Positions 43,809-51,509 of a DNA stretch of 64,000 bases are shown one piece after another. The position numbers and the translations under genes are program-made. The notes under the pieces were generated by a model. The model searched no databases, was not told the DNA's origin, and was given only the letters and a program-made list of their open reading frames with translations. This stretch comes from Sutcliffiella horikoshii DSM 8719 (GTDB lineage: Bacteria; Bacillota; Bacilli; Bacillales; Bacillaceae_I): assembly GCA_001648575.1 (NCBI GenBank), contig LQXN01000064.1, positions 62,001-126,000 of the forward strand, read 5' to 3'. Numbering within the stretch: position 1 is the first letter of the stretch; the number at the start of each line of letters is the position of its first letter.

Positions 43809-43950
43809 GCTCCCCCATTTTTATATATAATGACTTATTTATTCCCTCTTTTTCGGAAAATTACTTTTTATAACTGGTTAATACAATGAGAGCATGAAAA
43901 TTCTGGGGTTGAAGAAAAACAATGCATATTTTCACATGTGAATAGTAGTC

Positions 43951-43983
43951 AAAAAAAAAGGGACAGAGAGTAAGTCTCTGTCC
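43951..43983 (-). terminator. Terminator of the histidine kinase gene
   Basis: On the minus strand ggacagaga / tctctgtcc with a short loop is followed by cc and nine T, about 100 bp after the kinase stop. Confidence 0.85.
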
Positions 43984-44084
43984 AAAAATCCCGTGTACGA
44001 AAGGAGAAGGAAGCTGCACACGATATATATTATGCAACATTCTATGAACTGCTTGGTCATCTATCTTCTATCAAACGCACATTT

Positions 44085-45353
44085 TTATTGTGAAGGTAAG
44101 ATTACAGTTGCAGTTGTACCGTTTCCTTCCTCGCTTTCAATCTTTAGATGGCCTCTATGTTCTTGGATAATCTTTTTGGTAATCGTCAATCCAAGTCCCA
44201 TTCCTTTTTCCTTAGATGTGAAGAACGGGTCCCCCAGCTTTTCAAGGTTGCTAGGACTTATACCATTTCCGTGATCTTTAACTTCAATGATTACACCTTC
44301 GGCAGGGTCTTGATTCCCCGTAACTTCAATCTTCCCGCCTGCTGGCATAGCCTCCATTGAATTCTTGATAAGGTTTATGAATACTTGCTTTAGATTGTTC
44401 TTGTCTCCCCTTATCATCATTTTCATGTCCATGCCCTTTGTTTCAATCCTGATATCATTCTTTTTTGCTTCGTTACTTACCAGGTTTATAACATATTGAA
44501 TGATTTCTTTAATTGGTAAGATTGTGTGCTCCTTGGTTTGCGGCTTTGATAACACCAGGAGCTCTGAAACAATATCATTGATTCTATCAATTTCTGAAAG
44601 TACCATATCGACATGTAGTCTGTTGGCTTTACCTGATTTTTGAATCAGTTGGATAAAGCCTTTTATGGATGTCAGAGGATTTTTAATCTCATGGGCAATT
44701 CCTGCAGAAAGCTCCCCAACCACTGATAGTTTTTCTTTGGTTACCAATAGCTGCTCCGTCTTTTTGAGAGAGGAAATATCCCTTCCGATCGTAACAAGGG
44801 CTTTCCTTCTTCCATCCGGATGAAATAAGGGTACTTTTATCACATCGAATGTTTTCCATTCGCCATCTGCCAAACAAAATGACTCTTCTTCACGAGATGG
44901 GCGACCTTCTTCCCATGTCATCCTATCCGTTACTGTACAATAAGCAAAAGCTTCCTTGAAATGTGGAGAATACTCCCCAAGCTCAATGTCTGTTTTCCCT
45001 TTATAATCCACGTCTTCCAAGTCGTAAAGTGCAAGGCCATACTCATTTGTTTGAAGCCATCTGCCCTTACCATCCTTGAAACACACAAAATCAGGCATGT
45101 TATTAATCAACGTGGAAAGCTCTTGTTCCTTTTGTTCTAGTTCTTTTAATGCTTCGTGTTTTTTTAACATCATATACAACAAAATTGTTGTAATGAGGAT
45201 AAACAGCCAGCCCTTAAGTAAATTAATATATTCTGCTATTACGAAATAATTATTTTGTTTTAGGACATATATCCAATAATCTGATAGGCCAATCCATACA
45301 ATGCCAAAGAATAGATAGATTAAAGGTATATACTTTAGCCATTTCCTTTTCAT
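44085..45353 (-). CDS. PAS-domain sensor histidine kinase (KinE-like sporulation kinase type)
   Basis: The 422-residue kinase has two N-terminal membrane helices (IPLIYLFFGIVWIGLSDYW and WLFILITTILLYMML), a PAS domain (about residues 75-200, LSTLINNMPDFVCFKDGKG) and a HisKA/HATPase core. The phosphorylated His is in GIAHEIKNPLTSIKGFIQLI, the N box is NLIKNSMEAMPAGGKI, and glycine boxes are DHGNGIS and GMGLGLTITKKII. No response regulator is adjacent. This orphan layout is typical of the kinases that feed the Spo0A phosphorelay. The ATG at 45353 follows gaggt. Confidence 0.87.
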   Translation of the reverse strand: MKRKWLKYIPLIYLFFGIVWIGLSDYWIYVLKQNNYFVIAEYINLLKGWLFILITTILLYMMLKKHEALKELEQKEQELSTLINNMPDFVCFKDGKGRWLQTNEYGLALYDLEDVDYKGKTDIELGEYSPHFKEAFAYCTVTDRMTWEEGRPSREEESFCLADGEWKTFDVIKVPLFHPDGRRKALVTIGRDISSLKKTEQLLVTKEKLSVVGELSAGIAHEIKNPLTSIKGFIQLIQKSGKANRLHVDMVLSEIDRINDIVSELLVLSKPQTKEHTILPIKEIIQYVINLVSNEAKKNDIRIETKGMDMKMMIRGDKNNLKQVFINLIKNSMEAMPAGGKIEVTGNQDPAEGVIIEVKDHGNGISPSNLEKLGDPFFTSKEKGMGLGLTITKKIIQEHRGHLKIESEEGNGTTATVILPSQ

Positions 45354-45583
45354 AAAATACCTCATGCATCTATAGTAATTGATTTTCAAAGTGAAAATTA
45401 ATCTTTCAAATGGTTGTTTCCCTTATTATATCTTTTTATTCAAAATATAGATAGAAAGTCCCACTTGGGAAAGTCATCTCGCATATTGTCGAATTAGACT
45501 GTTTTTTCATTATACACTTTCCTGGACCGCAATTTCTACATACTTTTTCAGTATAGCGCTTTCTTCCTACTAAAAAGATATAT

Positions 45584-45608
45584 GTTTATGCGGTATACAA
45601 AAGGGTAT
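45584..45608 (+). promoter_or_regulatory. SigmaB-type general stress promoter
   Basis: GTTTAT (45584-45589) and GGGTAT (45603-45608) are separated by 13 bp, close to the Bacillus sigmaB consensus GTTTaa-N12-15-GGGTAt. It lies 36 bp upstream of the small membrane protein start. Confidence 0.65.
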
Positions 45609-45644
45609 TTAGTCAGTAAATAAAGATTCCCAGGAGGGATAAAG

Positions 45645-45797
45645 ATGGAAGATAAAGATGTAAGGGTTGACAAACGGGAAACAAAAGAAGATAGGGGAAT
45701 GGTTGCATCTACGTTCATTAAATACACGGCATATCTGATCATATTTTTCGGTATTATATGGTTTATCATCAGCTATCTACTTCCAATGATTCAATAA
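45645..45797 (+). CDS. Small membrane protein of unknown function, probably sigmaB-dependent
   Basis: This 50-residue product is too short for most gene finders but well supported. A perfect caggagggat ribosome site precedes the ATG, a sigmaB-type promoter lies upstream, and a strong terminator follows. The N-terminal half is highly charged (DVRVDKRETKEDRG) and the C-terminal half is one membrane helix (TAYLIIFFGIIWFIISYLLP). The overlapping reading frame on the other strand lacks such signals. I do not recognise a named family. Confidence 0.75.
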   Translation: MEDKDVRVDKRETKEDRGMVASTFIKYTAYLIIFFGIIWFIISYLLPMIQ

Positions 45798-45813
45798 TAA
45801 AATGGACTCATAT

Positions 45814-45857
45814 AAAAAAGCAGGGCAGTGTCACTCAGACGCTTTCCCTGCTTTTTT
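45814..45857. terminator. Bidirectional terminator
   Basis: A 12-bp stem (aaaaaagcaggg / ccctgctttttt) with T-runs on both strands lies between the small membrane gene and the convergent TolB-like gene. Confidence 0.85.
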
Positions 45858-45931
45858 GCTTTGAAGGATTTGTTCCTGATTTACGAAATCACCTTCTTTG
45901 AAAATCTTATGTACATTGCCACAACTTCTTT

Positions 45932-46987
45932 TTATAGAATTGTTCCCGAGAACTGAGGCATTTGCAAGGTAATGGACTGGATCTGTTCCCCGTCGATATC
46001 TACAGCCCACAATTTATAGTTTGGTTTCCCCCTCAGCCAGCTCTGATCTTGAATGAATAGGACCCGTTCTTTATCACGGAAAAATACGGGCTCAGTAATT
46101 AATGTACGAAAACTTGTTACCGGTTTTACTTCATCCCCTTCATTATCCATCGTATACATTTCATAGATGAATTGAGATTTTTTCCTAGGGTTTTCACTTG
46201 CTGCCGAGAAGGCAATGATATCACCTTCAGGAGAGAGTTTTGCACTATATATGATATTTGTCTCAAAATTAAACTCAGGGTTTACATATTCTTTCTCCTT
46301 GGTATTTGTGTCCATCATGACATATGAAGAATTTAGACCTTCTCCTTCATCCTTCACCCATTCCACAAATCCAAGTTTTCCTCCATCTTCCGTCAAAGAA
46401 AGACTTCTTTTCTTAAGGCTCTCATCATGAGTAAGCCTCTCTTTATTCTCCCCTGTTGCAGAGATGGAATATAAATCAATGTTTGTCGGCCCCTCTTCCA
46501 ATTCACTTCCTTCTTGATAATCTTGTGCGACCAAATAATAAATTGAATTGTCATCTTCGGAAAAAACTGCATCTGTAATAAGTTCTTCATCTTTCGATAG
46601 TTTAATTAAATTACTCCCATCACTGCTCATGATATACAAAGACTGTTTTAAGTTTCCCTCTCCTTTTTCTTGAGAAAGAAAAAGGAGCTTATCACCATTT
46701 GAAGAATACCTTGGATGCACATGACTTTCAGCCTGTCGTGGGTAGGTTAATTGATTTACTTCACTGCCATCCACATTGGCCTTATATAGAGCCCCATCCC
46801 CGCTTTGGTAGAACGGAAAAACAATAGATTTGTCATCTGGCGATAAAGTGACCGTCTCTCCCAAGCCATTATCAATAGGCAGCCAAGCGCGTGTAAAGCG
46901 TTCTGAAAAGAAATATAAGAGTACGGAAATGATGATTACAAATCCGATGAGAGCTATCGTAAACAATTTTAATGTCTGTTTTTTCAT
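45932..46987 (-). CDS. Membrane-anchored TolB-like beta-propeller protein
   Basis: The 351-residue protein has an N-terminal membrane anchor (about 8-28) and an outer domain of WD40/TolB-like repeats. Examples are VTLSPDDKSIVFPF, YKANVDGSEVNQLTYP, HPRYSSNGDKLLFLS, YIMSSDGSNLIKLSK, YSISATGENKERLTHD and AKLSPEGDIIAFSA. Such proteins usually scaffold interactions at the cell surface; no enzyme motif is seen. No partner gene is adjacent. It is flanked upstream by a copy of the ~190-bp repeat element. Confidence 0.8.
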   Translation of the reverse strand: MKKQTLKLFTIALIGFVIIISVLLYFFSERFTRAWLPIDNGLGETVTLSPDDKSIVFPFYQSGDGALYKANVDGSEVNQLTYPRQAESHVHPRYSSNGDKLLFLSQEKGEGNLKQSLYIMSSDGSNLIKLSKDEELITDAVFSEDDNSIYYLVAQDYQEGSELEEGPTNIDLYSISATGENKERLTHDESLKKRSLSLTEDGGKLGFVEWVKDEGEGLNSSYVMMDTNTKEKEYVNPEFNFETNIIYSAKLSPEGDIIAFSAASENPRKKSQFIYEMYTMDNEGDEVKPVTSFRTLITEPVFFRDKERVLFIQDQSWLRGKPNYKLWAVDIDGEQIQSITLQMPQFSGTIL

Positions 46988-47008
46988 TTTAATCGGCCTC
47001 TCTTTTTT

Positions 47009-47198
47009 AAAAGCTGTTTTCGTATATTTTGTTGCTTTTCGTATTTTCCAATCAGCCCGTTATATTACTTACTATCGTGCTCTTTTCCCTGTTATGATTT
47101 GAATACTTCTTGCAAATTCAAGACCCTGTAAGCAATGAAAAGTCCAATTGCCGACTTTTCATCCATAAGTAGCAACAATCTTTGAGAAAAGAGCCTTT
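47009..47198 (+). repeat. Interspersed ~190-bp element, copy C (best preserved)
   Basis: Ordered blocks match copies A and B: aaaagctgttttcgta, ttttgttgctttt, gttatattacttactatcgtgctctttt, gcaatgaaaagtccaattgccgacttttca and agcaacaatctttgagaaaagagcctttt. The left ttttgttgct and right agcaacaa, and the outer aaaagctg.. / ..gagcctttt, form an imperfect terminal inverted repeat. It occupies the gap between the TolB-like gene and murG. Confidence 0.8.
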
Positions 47199-47300
47199 TT
47201 AAAAAGTGAATATTGGTATGATGCTAGTTTAACCTGAATGGCAAATTTTACTTACAGTATTTACTTATCCCTTATTAAATTCTTTCATAAATGAGAAAAC

Positions 47301-47337
47301 AAAAAAAGCAACCAAATACTCAGATTAGGTTGCTTTT
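47301..47337 (-). terminator. Terminator of murG
   Basis: On the minus strand aaaagcaacc pairs with ggttgctttt and is followed by a T-run, immediately after the stop codon. Confidence 0.85.
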
Positions 47338-47343
47338 TGCTTA

Positions 47344-48414
47344 TTATTTTGCTGTCTTCACGATTTCTTGCAGGATGATGTCGAGCGTATTTGGTGCACT
47401 ATCTTCAGCCATTTTTCTTTGCAGGGGTTCTTTATCGGTTTTTAGGGCCTCCAAATGATTACGGAGGGTTTCACTTGTTAAATCTTCCTCAAATAAAACC
47501 TTTGCAAATCCTTTTTTCTCGAAGGATTGTGCATTTAAAATTTGATCCCCTCTGCTCGCATTCCGGGAAAGAGGAATCAACAGCATTGGTTTGCGCAAAG
47601 CAAGAAATTCAAAAATTGAATTTGCCCCTGCCCGTGAGATGATAAATTCAGATGCAGCCAATACATCAGGAAGCTCCTGATTGATATATTCAAATTGTTT
47701 ATAACCTTTGACTCCTTGTAAGGACTGGTCCACATTTCCTTTTCCGCAAATATGAACAATCTGGAATTGAGCTGTGAGTTCATTCAAGATTTGACGTAAG
47801 GTTTCATTGATTTTTTTTGCCCCAAGGCTTCCACCCATAATCGTAAGAATAGGTTTTTTCTCGTGAAAACCGAGCAACGCCCTGCCTTCTTGTGATTTTC
47901 CCTTAAACAGTTCTTCACGGATAGGAGAGCCTGTGAATAGAACTTTGTCTTTTGGAAAGTGTTTCAATGTCTCATCAAATGTGACAAAGACTTTCGTTGC
48001 AAACTTTGTTGCAATTTTATTGGCAAGTCCAGGGGTGATATCCGATTCATGAATGATCACCGGTATTTTCAGCATTTTGGCAGCCATCACAACAGGGACT
48101 GTCACAAATCCGCCTTTAGAGAAAACAACACTCGGCTTTTCTTTCCTTAAAATGAACAACGCCTCCATTGCCCCCTTAATAATACGGAGGGGATCAGAGA
48201 AGTTCTTCCAGTCAAAATATCTACGCAGCTTTCCACTCGAAATGCCATGGAAAGGTATTTTCTCATTGCCTATAATTTCTTCTTCTATTCCATTTCTAGA
48301 CCCGATATATGTAATGTCCCAGCCCGAAGCTTTTAACTTGTTTATAATCGCGATATTTGGTGTGACGTGTCCTGCAGACCCTCCACCTGTGAATACTATC
48401 TTTTTATTTTTCAT
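47344..48414 (-). CDS. murG: UDP-GlcNAc:undecaprenyl-PP-MurNAc-pentapeptide GlcNAc transferase MurG
   Basis: MurG converts lipid I to lipid II on the inner face of the membrane, the last cytoplasmic step of peptidoglycan synthesis. The 356-residue GT-B enzyme has the glycine-rich GGGSAGHVTPNIAI, the lipid-binding FSKGGFVTVPVVMAA, the second-domain TIMGGSLGAKKINE and the UDP-GlcNAc site SRAGANSIFEFLALRKPMLLIP. The ATG at 48414 follows aaggatg. It is outside any division/cell-wall cluster; its sequence resembles the standalone MurG of the B. cereus group rather than that of a dcw operon. It could be the only murG or a second copy. Confidence 0.9.
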   Translation of the reverse strand: MKNKKIVFTGGGSAGHVTPNIAIINKLKASGWDITYIGSRNGIEEEIIGNEKIPFHGISSGKLRRYFDWKNFSDPLRIIKGAMEALFILRKEKPSVVFSKGGFVTVPVVMAAKMLKIPVIIHESDITPGLANKIATKFATKVFVTFDETLKHFPKDKVLFTGSPIREELFKGKSQEGRALLGFHEKKPILTIMGGSLGAKKINETLRQILNELTAQFQIVHICGKGNVDQSLQGVKGYKQFEYINQELPDVLAASEFIISRAGANSIFEFLALRKPMLLIPLSRNASRGDQILNAQSFEKKGFAKVLFEEDLTSETLRNHLEALKTDKEPLQRKMAEDSAPNTLDIILQEIVKTAK

Positions 48415-48539
48415 ATTATCAACATCCTTCATGTCATACTCTACCCTATATTATTATCGAAATAAAGTGGAAAGGCAAAGCATTTCATAAAACCGTAAGC
48501 TGTGAATCTCTTTTTTGATTCTCCAGCCTACGCTTTGGA

Positions 48540-48704
48540 TTATTTAATCCCCCTTGATGGCAATGACTGTTTAGATAATTGATAAGGGAGTTGTTGCAGC
48601 GACCTTGTCACATTTTCTAACTTTTGTTCAATCCGATGCAGCAAGTAGAACGTTACGACAATAGGGAATCCCACTTCGCTTACCCATGTCCACCACTGGT
48701 CCAT
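48540..48704 (-). CDS. YvrJ family small membrane protein
   Basis: The 54-residue product reads MDQWWTWVSEVGFPIVVTFY with continuing LLHRIEQKLENVTRSL, the hallmark of the YvrJ family: a membrane-dipping N-terminus and an amphipathic tail. An aggaggaa ribosome site precedes the ATG. It is the last of a three-gene set (DUF1659, DUF2922, YvrJ) often found together in Bacillus. Function is unknown. Confidence 0.8.
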   Translation of the reverse strand: MDQWWTWVSEVGFPIVVTFYLLHRIEQKLENVTRSLQQLPYQLSKQSLPSRGIK

Positions 48705-48732
48705 ATACAATTCCTCCTTCCTCGTAATATAA

Positions 48733-48757
48733 GAAAGGCCTACCTTAAAGTAGACCT
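48733..48757 (-). terminator. Hairpin between DUF2922 and YvrJ genes
   Basis: aaggtctac pairs with gtaggcctt (one mismatch) around a six-base loop, with tctt following on the minus strand. It may attenuate transcription into the yvrJ-like gene. Confidence 0.5.
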
Positions 48758-48769
48758 TCCATGTTTGGG

Positions 48770-48985
48770 TTATGCTATCTCAAATTCCGTTACATTACGT
48801 TCAATGATTCTAGCACCATTTTTTTCGATAATGTTCCCACCCTTTGATGTAAAAACATTCGCATCGATAAGTGTGTCCATCGCTTGCTCAATTTCTTCAG
48901 CCGTCAAATCCGCTTTCGGATCGTCTACTGAAATTTTCACAGTTGAACCTTCCTCATTCAAGAAAAGCAATTCCAATGTAAACAT
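48770..48985 (-). CDS. DUF2922 family protein
   Basis: The 71-residue protein starts MFTLELLFLNEEGSTVKISVDDPKADLTAEEIEQAMDTLI and continues to KNGARIIERNVTEFEI, matching DUF2922. The ATG at 48985 follows gggggaac; seven upstream codons are unsupported. It is a small soluble alpha/beta protein of unknown function, between DUF1659 and YvrJ genes on the same strand. Confidence 0.82.
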   Translation of the reverse strand: MFTLELLFLNEEGSTVKISVDDPKADLTAEEIEQAMDTLIDANVFTSKGGNIIEKNGARIIERNVTEFEIA

Positions 48986-49029
48986 GTGCAGGTTCCCCCT
49001 TTCCATTTATTGAATACTGTTAGATCTGT

Positions 49030-49245
49030 TTACCCCAAGAAGTGTAACTCACTGCGTCTAACATTTGAAACAGGAGTAGTCTGCAATTCGGAAATCGCTC
49101 CCGCCGCTTGTAAAAGTGCTGTTACCTCAGCATCCACCTTTACGTTGTTGTAGTTTTTAGTACGGTACATCAAGTTTCCTTTGTCATCCTCTCCCAGTTC
49201 ATACATAAGTCGAAGTTGGACATTTTCCACTGCGTAATCTGCCAT
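49030..49245 (-). CDS. DUF1659 family protein
   Basis: The 71-residue protein (MADYAVENVQLRLMYELGED, then YRTKNYNNVKVDAEVTALLQAAGAI) fits DUF1659, a short family usually encoded next to DUF2922 and YvrJ proteins. The ATG at 49245 follows gggggtgag. It is first of the three-gene set. Function is unknown. Confidence 0.82.
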   Translation of the reverse strand: MADYAVENVQLRLMYELGEDDKGNLMYRTKNYNNVKVDAEVTALLQAAGAISELQTTPVSNVRRSELHFLG

Positions 49246-49302
49246 GCTCTCACCCCCTTTCACCTTTTATATAAAGAAAAAAAGGCGAAAAGTAGTGAAA
49301 TA

Positions 49303-49343
49303 AAAAAACATTCCGGACTATTTTTTAGTCAACGGAATGTTTT
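49303..49343 (-). terminator. Terminator of mgsR
   Basis: On the minus strand aaaacattccg / cggaatgttttttt with internal gact/agtc pairing lies just after the mgsR stop and ends in seven T. Confidence 0.85.
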
Positions 49344-49350
49344 GACAATA

Positions 49351-49740
49351 TTATGAAACGGATCTCTTTAAATCCAATTTTGCTTTCTGTCTGTTGAGCT
49401 TCTGCAAAGAAGATTCGTTATAGCCTACAATCAGTTTATTACCATTTGTAATTATTGGTCTTCTTAACAGCTTAGGCTCTTCAATAATCAGCTTGATCAG
49501 TTCGGATACGGTTAATTCGTTTACGTCAATTCCAAGATCCTTGAATGTTTGGCTTCTTGTGGCCAAGATTTCATCCATCCCCTCTGTAGTCAAGGATAGA
49601 ATCTTCATCATTTCAGTATGACTAGGCGTCTCTCTGAAAATGTGTTTTTCTTGAAAATTAATATTATTGCTTTTTAACCACTTTTTCGTTTTTCTGCAGG
49701 ATGTACAACTTGGATAACTGTAAAAAATGATTTCATTCAT
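49351..49740 (-). CDS. mgsR: Spx/ArsC-family regulator MgsR (YqgZ)
   Basis: The 129-residue protein has the ArsC/Spx thioredoxin-like fold with the redox CxxC in YSYPSCTSCRKTKKWL and the family region LLRRPIITNGNKLIVGYNE. MgsR binds RNA polymerase and controls a subset of the sigmaB general stress regulon in B. subtilis. Its sequence is closer to MgsR than to Spx. It is a single gene with its own promoter and terminator. Note the nearby sigmaB-type promoter at 45.6 kb. Confidence 0.88.
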   Translation of the reverse strand: MNEIIFYSYPSCTSCRKTKKWLKSNNINFQEKHIFRETPSHTEMMKILSLTTEGMDEILATRSQTFKDLGIDVNELTVSELIKLIIEEPKLLRRPIITNGNKLIVGYNESSLQKLNRQKAKLDLKRSVS

Positions 49741-49805
49741 TTTGCTTACCTCCCCGTATTATGATCTTTTTAATAAGTTTTATGTTAATTTCATTGTATA
49801 CTATT

Positions 49806-49834
49806 TGTATAACTTTTGTACAGTTAAATGACAA
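49806..49834 (-). promoter_or_regulatory. SigmaA-type promoter of mgsR
   Basis: On the minus strand TTGTCA (49829-49834) and TATACA (49806-49811) are 17 bp apart, with the -10 about 65 bp upstream of the mgsR ATG. Confidence 0.55.
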
Positions 49835-50010
49835 TTATTTTTTGAACAAAAAACGACAACTTCTTATTTCATTCACGAAATGGAGGACGAATGTTTAACT
49901 TTGCATTATAATGGAAATAAGTATGATAGAAAAATAGCTGTATAAATTAGCTATTGCAAGAGAAAAATGTACTTATCATGCAATCGTCACAATCTAGAAA
50001 CAAACGCTTA

Positions 50011-50040
50011 TTTACAAGTAAAGTATCGGTACATTATAAT
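50011..50040 (+). promoter_or_regulatory. SigmaA-type promoter of the DUF2626 gene
   Basis: TTTACA (50011-50016) and TATAAT (50035-50040) are 18 bp apart, 46 bp upstream of the DUF2626 ATG. Between this and the divergent mgsR promoter nothing else was recognised. Confidence 0.55.
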
Positions 50041-50086
50041 AGGTAAGTGACAAGCATAAGGATTAGTGCGTAAGGAGGGGATACAT

Positions 50087-50332
50087 ATGGATCGTATGTA
50101 CCGTGTAATGGGTTTCTGGACAGGGATCTTTGCAGTTATGTTCTATCTTGGCCACATGACTCAAACGTCTTTACTTTTCTTCGGACAAACGGTATTCTTC
50201 ATTTTATTAAGTTATCTTAAGCTATCTGAACGTATGTACATCTATATTTTCGGAGCATATTTAACAATTTTCTTTGTTGCCTTCTCGTATTGGACAACAT
50301 TTATGATGGTGCCTGGCTCTGGTGGTCATTAA
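50087..50332 (+). CDS. yqgY: DUF2626 membrane protein (YqgY type)
   Basis: The 81-residue protein is almost entirely hydrophobic with three predicted membrane helices (about 8-25, 30-47 and 52-73), opening MDRMYRVMGFWTGIFAVMFY as in YqgY. The ATG at 50087 has a strong aaggagggg ribosome site. Function is unknown. It ends at a bidirectional terminator shared with the convergent methyltransferase gene. Confidence 0.85.
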   Translation: MDRMYRVMGFWTGIFAVMFYLGHMTQTSLLFFGQTVFFILLSYLKLSERMYIYIFGAYLTIFFVAFSYWTTFMMVPGSGGH

Positions 50333-50344
50333 ACATACGTAGCT

Positions 50345-51508
50345 TCACAATAAAAAGCGATGACAGTTGTCATCGCTTTTTATTGTTGAGTCATTTTTTT
50401 TGGTCTTTAGTAATTCGCTCCACACATCCGTTTGTTTTTCATGGACCATAATATGAAAGGAGTTGCTCCAGCTACCATCCATAATAAGGGTTCTTATCGC
50501 TCTGTTTTGCTTGCTTTTTTCTGAAAAAGGATTGGAATCCTGATTTTCCTGCAGGAAATCAAGTATCCCCCCTGCCACAAGAAAATCCCCTTGCCTCTGT
50601 GTACAGATATGATGTAGGTGCTGAGCTATGAATACCTTTTCCAGTGCGTCCAAATGGATATGTGTTGTTAAATCCATATCATAAGGATGGGAAAGCGGAT
50701 CTGTGACCATGGAATGTTCGAAATAACCCCTCAGGCTTCCCCTATGATGTTCTTCAAGAAGCAACTCCGAGAATCTATAGCCATAATCGACCGTTATGAT
50801 TGCCCCTTTTTCCAGCTTATTTGCTAACTTTTTGGCAAACGATAGCATCATAAGCGGGATTTCCAGACGCTGACCTTCTTTGAGTGTGAATTCATGTAAA
50901 GTCAGATAATCGTTTATTGCCTGGTTCCTTAACGGTCCCCTCGCTTCAACCAACAAGTCATCCTGATTCAATGTCACAAATACTTCCTGTACTTTCCCAT
51001 TTAAACATTCCACCACATGAACAGGCAGGGCGTCAAAAAATTCATTAGAAAAAATGACACCAGAAAGCTTATTTGCCGGCACCTCATCAATGGAACGGCA
51101 ATATGTAACATGTGCCGTGTTCGGAATCGCTTCTTTCTGTAATAAAAGGTGATACGGGCTTGTTTCGACTATAAAATATTCGAACTTGGTATAAAGGGAA
51201 GGATCCATCCTCTCGACCTCTTGCAGGAAATGAGCAGCGAACCTACCGTTTCCTCCGCCCATTTCAATCATTACAGGTGAAAGATTTGCTTGCTTGATGT
51301 ATTGAACTATAAGCTTGGCAAAAATTTTCCCATAAATATTATGGACATTGCTTGAGGTAATGAAATCCCCTTTTGTCCCTACTTTCTCGTTGTTCTTCAT
51401 ATAGTATCCATGTATAGGATGATAGAGGACTTCCTCCAAGTATTTCGCGTAATCCAGCTTCATGTTTGGGGCAGCTTCGATCTTTTCTTTAAGTTGCCTT
51501 GGTATCAT
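50345..51508 (-). CDS. MidA/NDUFAF7-family SAM-dependent methyltransferase
   Basis: The roughly 385-residue protein is a class I methyltransferase of the MidA family, whose mitochondrial member methylates an arginine of complex I; the bacterial target is unknown. Motif I is VMIEMGGGNGRFAAHFLQE, then YFIVETSPYHLLLQ and GVIFSNEFFDALPVHVVE, with GAIITVDYGYR further on. The reading frame as given runs through the terminator hairpin and stops at 50345. Removing one A from the run of eight at 50394-50401 would stop it at 50380, just before the hairpin. It is two bases downstream of yqgX. Confidence 0.85.
   Translation of the reverse strand: MIPRQLKEKIEAAPNMKLDYAKYLEEVLYHPIHGYYMKNNEKVGTKGDFITSSNVHNIYGKIFAKLIVQYIKQANLSPVMIEMGGGNGRFAAHFLQEVERMDPSLYTKFEYFIVETSPYHLLLQKEAIPNTAHVTYCRSIDEVPANKLSGVIFSNEFFDALPVHVVECLNGKVQEVFVTLNQDDLLVEARGPLRNQAINDYLTLHEFTLKEGQRLEIPLMMLSFAKKLANKLEKGAIITVDYGYRFSELLLEEHHRGSLRGYFEHSMVTDPLSHPYDMDLTTHIHLDALEKVFIAQHLHHICTQRQGDFLVAGGILDFLQENQDSNPFSEKSKQNRAIRTLIMDGSWSNSFHIMVHEKQTDVWSELLKTKKNDSTIKSDDNCHRFLL
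50350..50382. terminator. Bidirectional terminator between DUF2626 and the MidA-type gene
   Basis: A 13-bp perfect inverted repeat (aaaaagcgatgac / gtcatcgcttttt) with a four-base loop has T-runs on both sides. Confidence 0.85.
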
Positions 51509-51509
51509 T

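Noticed and set aside
43809-44084. Fur box ahead of the N-hydroxylase gene
   Set aside because: No 19-bp gataatgattatcattatc-like palindrome is present.
45548-45769. 73-residue minus-strand frame
   Set aside because: It overlaps the plus-strand small gene that has promoter, ribosome site and terminator, and has none itself.
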